DNA of 64,000 nucleotides, from NCBI GenBank assembly GCA_039519185.1, contig CM076851.1, positions 31,083,825 to 31,147,824 on the forward strand. Reading direction: 5' to 3'. This document shows, piece by piece, positions 42,812 to 54,620 of this stretch. This stretch comes from Astragalus membranaceus. Its lineage: Eukaryota > Streptophyta > Magnoliopsida > Fabales > Fabaceae. Each line of letters starts with the position of its first letter. Positions within the stretch are counted from its first letter, which is position 1. A program made the position numbers and the translations under genes. Below the pieces are notes generated by a model. The model did no database searches and was not told the origin of the DNA. It saw only the letters and a program-made list of their open reading frames with translations.

Positions 42812-45800
42812 TTTGAATTAAAAGTGATGGGCAAGTCTACAGCTTCCCAATTCTTGAGCTTTTCATCAGCATGACAACGGCGGACCAAGCTGACACCACC
42901 TTCTTCATTCTTTGAACCATCCTCAATGGCAGTAATTTGATCTGGGTTTAGCAACCCGGCACTCTTAAAGCTTTGGCGAAGGTCACAGATAGGAATCCCT
43001 TTTGGCTCCGGGTTCCAACCTCTCAGCTTGGCCAACCTCACTCCTCTTCTTTCTTCAGCCACCTTCTTCTTTTCAGCTTCGGTTGGGCAGTATCCCAAAC
43101 CAAAACGATCTTTGTTCTCTTTCAACTGAATAGGAGCACGAATTCCTTGTCCTTCTTTTCCCAGTCCGCGTCCTAACTGATATCCCTGGGCCATCATAAT
43201 CTTGGCAACCATTTCTTCATCTTTTGACAGCTTCATCACGGGTGATGGCAACTTACCCCCCTCGAACACAGCATTGGCAATCTCAAGGGATTGGAAAGAA
43301 GTTTCCAACGACTCTTCAGCCGCTTCTACATAGCGGAAGGGAGAAGGCTTGTTGACTAGCATCTCTTCCTCTCCAAACACCACCACAATCTTATCATCCA
43401 CTACAAATTTGATTCTCTGATGCAAAGAGGAAGGGATAGCCCCGGCCATATGAATCCATGGTCTCCCAAGTAAACAGCTGTAAGATGAAGAGATGTCCAT
43501 GATTTGAAAGTTCACGTAAAAGGTCTCTGGCCCAATCTGGATAGGAAACTCCACCTCTCCTATTACTTCCTTCTTTGATCCATCGAATGCCCTTACCAAT
43601 GTCGAACTAGGCTTCATGAAGGAGCAGTCCACATCCAACTTGTTCAAAGTGGACTTTGGCATAACATTCAGAGAGGAGCCATTATCAATCAGCACCCGGG
43701 CTAACACAAAGTCCCCACATTTGACAGAGATGTGGAGGGCTAGGTTGTGTTTTCTCCCTTCTGGGGGAAGTTCATCATCAGCAAAGGTTACGTGGTTTGC
43801 AGCCATAATATTCCCAACCACCTCATCAAATTGACCCACAGAAATGTTTTGAGCAACGTGAGCCCCGTTCAGCACTTTCATCAGGGCCGCTCTGTGTGCT
43901 TCTGAGCTCAACAACAATGACATCATAGAGATCTTCGCAGGAGTGTGGCTCATCTGATCCGCTATTTTATAATCACTTTGTCTTACAATTTTCAAGAACT
44001 CATCCTTTTCTTGCTCTGCCACCTTTTCTTTCTGGGCATTCTCCACTTCTTTGTCTTTCCCCTTTCGTACCATGTCTTCAACCGCTTTAGATGACTCAGC
44101 CTGGGTGACCTTGGGGACATACATGCGGCCACTTCTAGTCATCCCACTTGCCCCAGTGATGTTAGTAACAACAGAAGCACTTGGAGAATTTTCCACTGGA
44201 GGCAAGTTGCTGTATTTCCACGGTACTGCACTGTTTTTCTCGTAGGGGAAAGGAGCAGGCACCTCAATAATCAACGGCTGAGATCTAGCTTGGGCTGGCT
44301 TCGGATTGTATAGTATCTCAATTGGTTTTCTGGTCTCTTTGCCATCATTGAACTGCAGCATGAGCACATTTTCTTCTTTCTCAACCACTTCCAACCGAAC
44401 CACATAGCGGTCCATCAAATCTTGTAAAACAACCTTAAAACCCTCACAAGCGCCTGCACACACAGGGTCGGCACACACACAGCCTTTCTGAATCACCCCC
44501 CAACGACGTAACTCAGCATATATGTCTTCCATAGGAGTCTTGATATTCTCAACATCTCTTATCATTGTCTGTCCCACAGAATCCTCTACTGCATTAGCGG
44601 ATGGTGTCCCATGTCCCGGTAGGGGGTTTGTAGTTGTGCTTGGACTGTTCGGCTTGAAAGAGATCCAGTTGGCGTCAATCAAATCCTGGACTACATATTT
44701 GAAAGCTTTGCAGTCTTCCACCGTGTGACCGACCCCTCCACTATGAAAGCTACAGGTACCATCAGCATTGTATCCCCTAGGGAAGGGAGGTTGCATAGGC
44801 CTCATGGAGCGGGTATTGACCAAATTCTTTGAGACAAGGTGATTGAACAACTCAGTATAGGTCATTGGAATCGGATCAAAATTAGCACGTCTCTTCTCTT
44901 GATAGTTCTGGGCTCTGTAGCCTGAATTAGTTTGCTGTGGCTGAGCTGGAATGGATAATGGCGTTGTTTGCGGTGGAGAATTGAAAGACGGGCTTCTCCC
45001 TTCAGTAATAACATTGGTCTCCCCTTCTTTCTTCTTGGGGAAATTGGAAAAGGGCTTCTTTTGTCCACTAGAGCTACCAAAACCACCAGCAATCTTTCCG
45101 CTACGCAATCCGTGCTCTAATCGTTCCCCAATGACAACCATATCCGAGAAACTGGATGAAACGCTCCCCACCAACCTATCATAATATAGCGCTGGAAGAG
45201 TTTCCATAAACATATACACCATCTCTTTTTCAGTCAATGGCGGTTTCACCTGAGCAGCTATGCTCCTCCACTTTTGGGCATATTCTTTGAATGATTCTCT
45301 ATCTCCTTTACTCATGTGCTGTAATTGAGACCGGTCGGGAGCAAGGTCCATGTTATACTGATATTGTTTCAGAAACGCTTCAGAAAGATCTTTCCAACTG
45401 TGGATGTCGGAGGATTGCAGCTGCATATACCAATCTAACGATGCCCCAGTCAGACTGTTCTGAAAATAGTGAATGAGCACTTTGTCATCATGAGCATAAG
45501 CGGCCATCTTTCTAACGTACATCGTCAGATGGCTAGATGGACACCCGGTGCCGCGATATTTATCAAAGTCAGGAGCTTTGAATTTAGGGGGAATGACAAC
45601 ATCTGGGACAAGGCACAACTCTCGGGCATCCCTGGCTCTAGTACCTGATCCTTCTACAGCCCTTAAACGCTTTTCAAGCAAGTGATACCGATCCCCACGC
45701 TGAGTGCTCTCAATCAAATGACCTTGTGGATAGTTCCCCGAACTGTGATAATAACCCCCATACTGAGCGGGATTTCCCATGTGATGGACAGCATTCTGAG

Positions 45801-45909
45801 GGTTCACGACAACTCCCGGAGTAGGAGTAGGTGAACTTTTTGGCAGCACAATACCAGGACTAGGAGTATGAATTTGTGGTCCCATAGCGGATCCATTAGG
45901 TATAGTCAT
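42808..45909 (-). CDS. Gag-protease, N-terminally truncated, copy 2
   Basis: Same protein as copy 1, beginning at the ATG 45907-45909. The open frame runs on through the junction 45918/45919 into the level-2 segment (SECHCSQKC) up to a GTG at 45948. Domains: gag, Cys-rich stretch, protease VLIDNGSSLNVMP, G-patch GYQLGRGLGKEGQGI. No internal stop or frameshift. Because the upstream LTR3 is followed by level-2 sequence and not by a PBS, a transcript could be made and translated but not primed normally for reverse transcription. Confidence 0.88.
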   Translation of the reverse strand: MTIPNGSAMGPQIHTPSPGIVLPKSSPTPTPGVVVNPQNAVHHMGNPAQYGGYYHSSGNYPQGHLIESTQRGDRYHLLEKRLRAVEGSGTRARDARELCLVPDVVIPPKFKAPDFDKYRGTGCPSSHLTMYVRKMAAYAHDDKVLIHYFQNSLTGASLDWYMQLQSSDIHSWKDLSEAFLKQYQYNMDLAPDRSQLQHMSKGDRESFKEYAQKWRSIAAQVKPPLTEKEMVYMFMETLPALYYDRLVGSVSSSFSDMVVIGERLEHGLRSGKIAGGFGSSSGQKKPFSNFPKKKEGETNVITEGRSPSFNSPPQTTPLSIPAQPQQTNSGYRAQNYQEKRRANFDPIPMTYTELFNHLVSKNLVNTRSMRPMQPPFPRGYNADGTCSFHSGGVGHTVEDCKAFKYVVQDLIDANWISFKPNSPSTTTNPLPGHGTPSANAVEDSVGQTMIRDVENIKTPMEDIYAELRRWGVIQKGCVCADPVCAGACEGFKVVLQDLMDRYVVRLEVVEKEENVLMLQFNDGKETRKPIEILYNPKPAQARSQPLIIEVPAPFPYEKNSAVPWKYSNLPPVENSPSASVVTNITGASGMTRSGRMYVPKVTQAESSKAVEDMVRKGKDKEVENAQKEKVAEQEKDEFLKIVRQSDYKIADQMSHTPAKISMMSLLLSSEAHRAALMKVLNGAHVAQNISVGQFDEVVGNIMAANHVTFADDELPPEGRKHNLALHISVKCGDFVLARVLIDNGSSLNVMPKSTLNKLDVDCSFMKPSSTLVRAFDGSKKEVIGEVEFPIQIGPETFYVNFQIMDISSSYSCLLGRPWIHMAGAIPSSLHQRIKFVVDDKIVVVFGEEEMLVNKPSPFRYVEAAEESLETSFQSLEIANAVFEGGKLPSPVMKLSKDEEMVAKIMMAQGYQLGRGLGKEGQGIRAPIQLKENKDRFGLGYCPTEAEKKKVAEERRGVRLAKLRGWNPEPKGIPICDLRQSFKSAGLLNPDQITAIEDGSKNEEGGVSLVRRCHADEKLKNWEAVDLPITFNSK

Positions 45910-45918
45910 GACAGGTTG

Positions 45919-46457
45919 ACATTTTTGTGAACAATGACACTCGCTCACAATCTCTCTAAGTGTTTAGGGACTAGGGAAAGTATACACTCAAGTTTCAACA
46001 AAATGCACATTACCATAAGCTTGTAATTTAACCAAATCTCCACTAAATAGTTCACATGCATGCAAAAGATTGGGTGTTAAGGGTTGTAATGGGGCCAGGG
46101 TGAATTCATGTAGGGTAGGAAATAAGAAAGAAGAGATAATCAAAGGGCTAAAAACAAGAAATGAATAGTAACATTTGAAACAAAATATGGAGCTCCTATC
46201 TATTTTACAATTTTGTCCAAACTCCAAGTTAATTTCACTTCCTTCTTCACTCTTTTTCTATTGAGTCGGCTCTTTTTTAGTTGCTTTTTGCCCTTGAGAA
46301 GGCTTTTTTTTTTTTTTGGATTTGCCCTTTGGCGCTTTCATTCTTTTGATGTGCCTTTTCCTCCTTCTTGCTTTACTTTTTTCTCTTTTTTTTTCTTTCC
46401 AACTTTTCATTTTTCTATATTTTTCTTAGGAGGAAAAGGTACTTGTAACCACATTAG
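45919..46457 (-). repeat. Displaced level-2 segment between gag copy 2 and LTR3
   Basis: 539 bp; shares the two substitutions of the copy at 32536 and has a 14-base T run. It ends in ATTAG like the other two. Confidence 0.92.
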
Positions 46458-49400
46458 TGTTGCGCCCCGAAAAATCCGGTTAAGGATTCCTCAGTTTGAC
46501 AACGTGGAAATTTTGAAGCCGCCACCAATATTTATTTTTAAAGACTAAAACATTGGAAAAAGTCTTTTGAAAAAGGCGGATGGTCTTTCGAAAACACAGA
46601 GATGTAGGTTCGGGGGTCGGTTAGGTACGGGGAAGGTATTAGCACCCCGCACCTCCTTTCTACCGAAAGGGAACCATTAACTTTGATGTGTGGCTTAGAA
46701 AAAGTTGACTTGAAATGATTTTTGTTCTACTTCCTTTCTTTTTATTTTCGTTTGAGAAACGGTTTTATTGAGAAGAAAAGTATTTTTGGTATCTTTGAGA
46801 AGCGGAACAAAACAGAGATTTTTAAAAGGGGTGCTTGACGGGTTACAACCCGCTCCTACGTACCCTCTCTGGAAGAGGGATCAAAGCTACGTAGTTCTAG
46901 GCTTTTTTTGAAAGGGTGTTTGGAAAACGGTTTAAGGGTTTTTCGCAATTGGGTGACAAAATGAAGATTTTTTAAAAGTGTGCTTGACGGGTTACGACCC
47001 GCTCCTACGTACCCTCTCTGGAAGAGGAATCAAAGCTACGTAGTTCTAGGGAATAAAACAAAGATTTTTTGAAAGAGTGCTTGACGGGTTACGACCCGCT
47101 CCTACGTACCCTCTCTGGAAGAGGGATCAAAGCTACGTAGTTCTAGGCTCTTGGTTTTGAAAATGTTTTTGTGTTTTTGAAATAAGACTCAAGTGTTCAC
47201 GAATACCAAACAAGCAATGGCTTCGAGTGGCGTTCATTACTAACTCGAAGGAAAAGAGTTGGAACCGGTAATCAAGCAAGCAAAGGCTTCGAGTGATTAC
47301 AAGTAACAACGTTTTATTATCTTTTTGAAAGCATTTTGAAAAAGGGTGAGCATCAGTGATAATTATCACTAATAGCTCGTGTTGTTTTTGAAATTTGGAG
47401 TTTATTTATTTTTTAGTTAAGGTGTGGGAGCTTTCATGATAGCCAAACAAGCAAAGGCTTCGAGTGACCACCACTAATAAACTCCTCATCAGCGATCAAA
47501 CAAGCAAAGGCTTCGAGTGATGGCTAATGATTTATTTAAGAAAATGCCTTAGGTTTTTTTATTGAAAAAGCATTTGATTTAATTTGAAAATTAGTTCTAA
47601 GAAAAAGATGATTTGGAAAAGGATTTCGGAAAAATAAGTAGAACATTTCAACCAACTCCGAGTCCATAACCAAAAGATGCGACATGAATGAATGAAATAC
47701 AAACACATTCACTAATCAAGCAATTATGAACGTGTTGATCACTAACTGAGATTAAACATGCCAATACAATCAAGAGATACAGTTATTGAGGGTGCAAAGT
47801 AAAGTTCTCAAAATAATTGTGCGTGTGTGAGAAGGATTGTATTTACCCTAATGGCTCTATGCTACATCATGCATGTAGACTTACGTCTCCATTAGGAGGT
47901 CATACAAGTGGAGAGGGGGGCACACAATCAAGTCAAGACATTTAAGTGGCATCAACAACAAAAGAATACAATTGATCATAGGCATAAAATAGTCTAAGTT
48001 AAATGGATGAGCATGTGATCATGATGTGCTAGATTAGATAAGCATGAATGCATGTAAATGCATGAGCATTTGAGAATGAATGCAAGAATGAGTATATACA
48101 AAGATGCATGAGCATACAAGAATGCATGAGCATTTGATTAATGAATGCATGGACATGTGAGGATGAATGCAAGAATGAGTATATACAAAGATGCATGAGC
48201 ATACAAGAATGCATGAGCATTTGATTAATGAATGCATGGACAAGTGAGGATGCATGGTTATTTAATTATGAATGGACATGTGAGAATGCAAGAAGTATAA
48301 ACAAGTAAGGATGCATGAGGTACTAACAAGTGAGAGTGCAAATGAATATGCAAGAGATATGAATATATGAAAAGGCATGAAGATTAAAACAAGAGAGTAT
48401 GCAAGAGATACAAGCAAATGAGAATGCAAGAGAGTGAATAAGGTTTTATTTAAGTGCAAGTGTGTGAGAGTGTGTCATGAAAAGTGGTAAAAATTTAGTC
48501 ACCTTATTCTTAGGAAATGGTGAAATGTTTTGGTGTTTTTAGAGTCTTAGGAAAAAGTGGTAAAAAGTATTTTTGGGTTGATTTTATAAAGTTGAAAAGT
48601 TATAAATGTAAACTAGAAAATGTTTTGGGTCTTTTTGTAATTTAAGAAAGGTAAAAAGTAAAGGTAAATTATTAATGAAATGGTAACTTATTTAAGTGAA
48701 GGTGGTGAATTATTTAAGTGAAGGTAAATGGTAAAAGTAAAAGGTAAAATGTTTTTTAGGGTTTTAAGTGAAAGGTAAAAAAAGGTAAGAAAAAGTTTTT
48801 TTACTATTTAGTAACACTTAAGTGAATGGTAAAAACTAAAAGGTAAAAAGTAAAAAAAACACAATTCGCAACAATTAATTTACCAAACAAGATCAAACAA
48901 CAAATTTGAGTAAGTAAATTGGTCACAAAAATGGCTTTATGGCCGAAATATACATATACACAATAAGGCTCAAATTCAACAAATTTCTTGCAACCAAATC
49001 ACATCATTAGACACACACACATAAACCCTAAGATCTACACATGTATATCACACTCAAACAATCATCATTTCATCATTTATTCAACACACAAAATCAAAGA
49101 AAATAAAAGATGATGAAACCCTAATTTAGGGACCTAAACCCGAATGCACTATTGGTCCTATATACCATTCTTATTCAACTTTGACACATGAAATAAACAA
49201 GAAAACATGAGGATCCTAATTTGTAACCCAAGGCCGAAGCAAAAAGAAAAGGAAAACATGTTTTTATTTGGTGAAAATCACATGAACAAAGAGCAAATCA
49301 CAAGAACAACACATAATCAACACATAGTCACAAGAACAATTTATTTAGTGGGTGAGATGCCAACTCTCACCCAAAACAACCCCTAATCTACATTTAAATG

Positions 49401-50893
49401 ATGTTATGAGATGCAAATATAAGTTGAAAAAGGATTTTGATGCAAGAAAGTGGATGAAAATGCAAAGGGTTTTAGGTTATACCTTAGTTCCAAGCTAAAC
49501 AAGAGTAGAAATGAAGATCAAGAGTAACAAATCACCAACACTCCTCAAAAATCACCAACAACCAACACGCAACCTTGAAGGATCAGCCCCTTTGATGATG
49601 TAAATGTGGAATCAAAGATGAAAGGAAGAGGATATATGAATATGGAGTGAGTTTGAGGTGATTTAGTGGATGGAAGTTGAAGAAATTGAGGAGGAGAATG
49701 AGGGGGAGGTTTCGACCAAGGGGAGAGGGGAGGTGTGCTAGGGTTTTTGAATGGAGAGTGAGGCCAAGAAGATGTGTGGGCTGGTCATATGAAGGTATAT
49801 ATAGTGCTCACTTTCATTAAGGGCTTCTAGGTCATTTTGATTTCCATTGTGCTCTAGGATTGCATCTAAATTTTGAACCAAGGGTCAAGATCAAATGTCA
49901 CATGGATTAGGGGCAATTAGAAAGCACAAAGTGAGGAGAGAGAGGGCTGAGGGGCGCAGCTTAAGGAGGTGAGTGAAGGATAAGCTCAATTACAAAATTG
50001 TATTTTTCCATGAAGCTTATTACAAGAGTGCCATTTTAATTCAAATGAAGGGTGAGGATTGCATTTAACACTTGAATGGAAGGCCATGATTTAAACACAA
50101 TTTGCAATCAATAAAATAAATCAAAATGGGGGAAAAAGGGCTGGAATTCGCAGCCAAGGAGAGAGCATGAGTGGAATTGCAATTTGTACTATTGTACTAC
50201 ACTTGACCTTTCAAAATTCAAAGGGATATTCCTTATTCCCTTCTAGATAATTCTTCTAAATTCTTGCCATTTTGAGCCATATCCCATGATTCAATGATTG
50301 GGCTCTGAACTTTATGATCTCACCACTCCCAAAAATGATTCATTGACCCTACTTCAAAGGAAATGACCATTTTGCCCTTTTGTTCAAAAAACCGAATTTC
50401 ATGCCAAAAATACTCCTATGATGCATAAAAAATGCACAACTCCACTCACTTGGACTCACATAAATTCCTCAAGAGATGCATAATGGTTTTTTACTGAGAA
50501 AATATTTATTTTAGTGAAATGACCAAAATGCCCTTTTGGTCCCAAAAACCCTGATTTTGCTCTAAACTTCATTTCCACTCTAACAATGATCCTGAGACCT
50601 TTTGGATGACTCTAAAACCCTAGAAATGCATGCATGATGAGAAAATATGTCTTTTTGGCGAAATTACCAAAATACCCTTTGAACGAGGAAAAACCCTAGA
50701 AACCCTAGAAATGCTCTAAAGTGCTCTAAAATGCCATGCAATGCTTTTCTAACCCTAAAATGCATTATGAAACTTCTAAAATGCAAGCATGATGCTCTTC
50801 CTAACCTCTAGGATGAATGCTGAGACTTGGTTTATTTATTTTTGATTGAAAATTAGGGTTTTGACCTAGGCCGGACAAAATTGGGGTATGACA
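46458..50893 (-). repeat. LTR3 of level-3 array (5'-most in sense)
   Basis: 4436 bp. A few private changes (for example GTTTTTGAAATTT, CCAAAACAACCCC, GAATGCTGAGAC). TACGTA modules begin at 46833; hairpins at about 47200-47525. It is followed by ATTAG (50894-50898) and level-2 sequence. Confidence 0.93.
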
Positions 50894-50898
50894 ATTAG

Positions 50899-51760
50899 CC
50901 ACTCCTTTTTCTGTTTTTATGTCCCGATGAGATAGACACTTGAAATACAGGACAAAATTGTAACTTTCAATAGTTGCTCCAAATTTAATTTCAAATGGTT
51001 ACCACAAAAAAAAGAAAAAATTATATCTGGGCACCAAAGAAAAAATATAACAAATAGGCTCAAAGGGGGCAACTAATGGATAAATTCAACAAACAACTCT
51101 GAGGCCAGAAAAATACCTAAATTCCCCAAATCTTTTTACATGATGCAAATCAATTTTCGCCTTGAAATAGTCAAAAGACAAATTCTAGAATGTAGCAAAT
51201 TGAGAAACACGCTCATAGAAAGAAAATGGGTAATAGTTTATGATTTAGTATCAATCCCCTTATGAAGGCTCAAATCTCACATTTAGAAGCTAGTTCACAA
51301 AAAGTACTCAACAGGGACAATTGCTAATTATCAGCTTCCTAAGGACATCCTCACAGTTACAATTAAGCACAAGTCTGTCAAGTAAATTAATTATGGGATC
51401 CCCTAAAGGCAAAATCTCTATTTTTTTCAACTTTATGCATAGTCCATTCAAAACAAGCCAGAAAAAATGCTATCGACACATGTAGTGGGTATGCGCATTT
51501 ATAGAGATCAAGTGACAAAATAAACTCTCCTCCCCCACACTAGTATGAAGCATGGTCCTCAATGCAAACTGATCAAATAGAAACTAAGAGAAATAAATGA
51601 GAGAGAGAGTAATAGTGACTTCCCTGAGAGAGCTTGTAGTCCGAGCTTATTCCTAAAAACAAAATGAAACAAATTAAAAGTAAAAATAACTGAAAATAAA
51701 ACACAGGTTGCCTCCTGCGAAGCGCTTGTTTAACGTCGTGAGCCTGGCGATAGTTTGTGC
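50899..51760 (-). other. Level-2 interior, noncoding
   Basis: AT-rich sequence downstream (minus strand) of the gag-like frame. Near 51702-51745 it has the widespread plant-retrotransposon word AAACAAGCGCTTCGCAGGAG (minus). No coding region recognised. Confidence 0.6.
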
Positions 51761-52714
51761 TTAATCAGGTGGCTCTCCAAGAGCAAATTTAACATCTAAC
51801 GCAGTACACCTTCTTAGCTTTCTAACAATGTGGTTCACATTATTCTTTCTTTTTCCACGTGGTGGATGAACTTCGAGGGATGGTGAAATTTTTATTTTAT
51901 CTTCATCCACCACTATGCTAGGATCCTGCAAAATAAGACTTTTTTCCAAAAGGTCCTGCATCTTTAATTCACTAAAAATGTTAGTTTCAACCACATCATC
52001 AAAATAAGGAGAAGTTAAAGAAGAGAAATTTTCATTGGAATTTAAAGCTTTAATAACATCATCTTCTTTACCACTCCTCAAAGTTACCTTTCCCCGGTGA
52101 ACCTCAATCACAGCATCACCAATGGTTAAAACAATTTGCCCAAAAATTTGGGCTTTCTCCTCTTTCTTCAAATCAAGAACCAATGGATCTTTCTCATTCT
52201 CCTCACAACCGCTCTAATTAATAGGATCTTTTGTTTCAATATGACTCCCTTCAGTAGGAGTCTCCTTATCTTTCTTGGGAGCTTCTTCCTCCAAATTATA
52301 TTCCATAGAGACACCTTCATCTCTCGTAGGAATACTTTCTTTGTATTGCTCAGCTTCTTTATTTTGGGTTGACTTAGTTTGTGAAGGAGTTTCTTGGGCC
52401 TCTTGAGATAACAAAGCAATGAGACTTGAGATTTGACCATTCAGGCTTTCAAAATTTTCAAGTGTCTGCTGCATAAATTTGGCCAAGACCTCATTGACAT
52501 CCGACTTTTCCTCCTCTTGCCTTTGCACTTGTAGTGACTCATAATTATCCCAGTGGGAGGAATAAGGAGGTGGCTCATAGTCATCCCAATAGTCTGAATA
52601 AGGTTCATAAGGAGGAGAAATTTGCATCTGACATTGAGACATATACCAATATGACTTCTCTAAATTCCTTTGTGCCTCTGCATCTCTAATATAATCTCCA
52701 ATTGTCTTAACCAT
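51761..52714 (-). pseudogene. Gag-like frame of level-2 element, one in-frame TAG
   Basis: ATG at 52712-52714 opens MVKTIGDYIRDAEAQRNLEK followed by a Tyr/Asp/Pro-rich segment (EPYSDYWDDYEPPPYSSHW), a Leu/Ser coiled segment (FMQQTLENFESLNGQISSL) and a Glu/Lys/Thr-rich tail. TAG at 52214-52216 stops it after DPIN. Still in frame it continues as LVLDLKKEEKAQIFGQIVL, IEVHRGKVTLRSG and ends CTALDVKFALGEPPD. Parts recall the region around gag and protease of Athila-like elements, but the gag domain and a protease Asp motif are not evident. Its role, if any, would be packaging of a non-autonomous RNA. I cannot name a family with certainty. Confidence 0.5.
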
Positions 52715-52884
52715 GATTTAAACTTTTATCTGCAAAAAAGGTGAACTGCAGCGGTCTCTTGGGAAAGTATTAGCAGCCTTTTTTTTGTATTTTTTTTCAA
52801 TAAGATAAAAAAAATAAAATAAAACTAGTGCATAAAAATGTCTAAAGCAATAAAAATCTTTTTCGTTTAATATTGCTAAATTAA

Positions 52885-52902
52885 TCCCCGGCAACGGCGC
52901 CA
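52885..52902 (-). promoter_or_regulatory. Primer binding site of level-2 element (tRNA-Asp type)
   Basis: Minus strand TGGCGCCGTTGCCGGGGA, six bases after the 5' LTR (right LTR). It complements the 3' end of plant tRNA-Asp as I remember it. Confidence 0.85.
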
Positions 52903-52908
52903 AAAACT

Positions 52909-54167
52909 TGTTGCGTTAAAAACACACTTAGAGCAAGTGTACTCTATCGCAGAAGTAGTATAAAAGATTATCGTGTCCACAGGGATTAATTAGCAAGTAC
53001 CAAACTAATCAAAATTATTTATTATTTAGACGAACGTATATTTGAGTTGTAATGAAAACAAATAAAAAGAAATAAATAACAAGAATTAAAATACTAGATT
53101 TAATCGATGGAGAGAGGTCTAGGGTCACGGTTTCACTTGCAAGCTTCGATTCCCCCTATGTCTAATCCTACCTGAATTCCCTCATTTTACTTAATTACCA
53201 ATCCCTTTACTAAAACTATTAATCCGTTTGGTCATTCGCGATTAATATTCTTTTTCCTAAATTAACCCTCGTTTGGTCATGCAAGAATTTAAATTCAGGA
53301 AAAGCATAAAGAGCAAAAAGGTTGAATGATTGGAAGACTAAATTATGGTTTGGTCATGCCCTAATTATAGCCCCAATTATCCTATAGGTCCACCAACTAA
53401 TTGCAGTACGGTCGCTGATCAATTAATTGATTATAAACATGCAAAGGGTAGCTAATCCTAATCATGTGATAAAAATAATAGGACAATATTAATTAAAATA
53501 AAAACAGGAATTCAAACCAGAAATTAGAACATAAAAAGGTCTCTAATCATGCAAGATCCACCTAAGACCCTAAAAGAGGATTTAGCTATCCATAGTGTTC
53601 GAGAACAATAAAATAAAATTAGGAGTCATAAATTACAGAGATAAAAATAACCCGGAATTGAGAAATTTCTGATCCTGAAAATTTAGTCTCTTTTTTTTGC
53701 TCCAGAGATCTCTCACGGTGTCAAGAACGGGTACCCAAAACTCCCTCTCTCCAAGCCGGCGCTACTGTTGCTGTCGTTTTCGGCTGTTGGTGCGTGATTT
53801 GGTCCCAAAAGTGCGGCTACTGTTCGTTTTCTCCAATGCACGTTGCAGCCACCCTTTATATTTATTGCCAAGGGTTTAATAATCCAATTCTTGTTGATCA
53901 CGTGTGCTCTTGAATTCATTGGCATGGGCTTCACTTTCAACAATTGGGCCATATGTTTCTTCTTTTAAATAGGCTTGACACATTTTAATTCTCCACAATT
54001 CAACAATCAGCCCATATATAAATAGGCTTAAAATGGCTTTTTTTATGTTTGATTCTCTCCTGTCAAATATGGAACAAATTAAGTTAATAATCTATTTAAG
54101 TGATAATTATTGTTCTAGAAATGACTGAAAAAATATCTCTAAAAATACACTTATTAGGAGTTTATCA
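52909..54167 (-). repeat. Right (5') LTR of level-2 element
   Basis: 1259 bp, almost identical to 17707-18965 (one difference noticed: TTCTTTTAAATAGG against TTCTTTCAAATAGG). TATA-like stretch at 54012-54022. ATTAG follows at 54168-54172. Confidence 0.93.
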
Positions 54168-54620
54168 ATTAGGTTTTGGTCACTTTTGGAAAAGGGGCGC
54201 CGTGTGAGAGAGGAGAGTAAACTAGGGTTTCCAATTTAGGTTTTTGCTTTTATAGTGTGAAAGCTCAGGGGTAATTTCGTCTTTTCGCATTTTATTTTTT
54301 CAGATCCCTATTCGCACCCCTTGTTTTACTCAGCGCGCCCCCCCTTTCTGAAGCCCACGATTTCTTTTTTTTGAAACGCAGCCCAGCTTACAAAAACAAG
54401 CTGGGCTCACTGTTTACACCCCAGTTTTAATAATACAGCCCTCCTGTAACTTGCACCCCATTTTACTACTGCACCTCCCTATTTCTTTTTTTCTTAAATT
54501 TTGTTTCTTTCCCTTAAGTAAACTTATTTTTTTCACAAACCTTTTTTCCCAAATAACAGATTTTCTTTTCCCTAAACAAGAATCAACCCAATTGCGAAAA
54601 CTCTTCAAAATCAAACTTTG

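Larger units (their letters stand above)
19689..50893 (-). mobile_element. Level 3: tandem Ogre/Tat-like array, LTR-internal-LTR-internal-LTR
   Basis: Three LTRs (19689-24125, 33074-37509, 46458-50893; 4436-4437 bp) alternate with two internal regions (24126-33073 and 37510-46457). ATTAG flanks the whole block. The minus strand carries gag-protease, RT, RNase H, second RNase H and integrase, so LTR3 is the 5'-most. The repeat unit is 13,383 bp. Between each gag and its upstream LTR there is no PBS or leader; instead there are 0.54 kb identical to level-2 sequence left of LTR1. Copies 2 and 3 of that flank share differences from copy 1. The array thus arose by recombination after insertion, or reflects an assembly effect. 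Confidence 0.9.
17707..54167 (-). mobile_element. Level 2: small LTR retrotransposon, probably non-autonomous, target duplication ATTAG
   Basis: Two 1259-bp LTRs (17707-18965 and 52909-54167) begin TGTTGCGTTA and end TTTATCA, and ATTAG stands on both outer sides (17702-17706, 54168-54172). On the minus strand the right LTR is followed by a PBS and a gag-like frame, and the left LTR is preceded by a PPT, so it is read right to left. Removing the level-3 insertion leaves about 5.25 kb with room for only a short gag-like frame and no RT, RNase H or integrase. It therefore probably depends on proteins of another element. The PBS type is the one I associate with Athila-like plant elements. LTRs are almost identical, so the insertion is recent. 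Confidence 0.9.

Noticed and set aside
45910..45948. Gag start at the GTG in the level-2 segment
   Set aside because: The codon is GTG, a stop lies just upstream, and the sequence belongs to the host element. The first ATG at 45909 is preferred.
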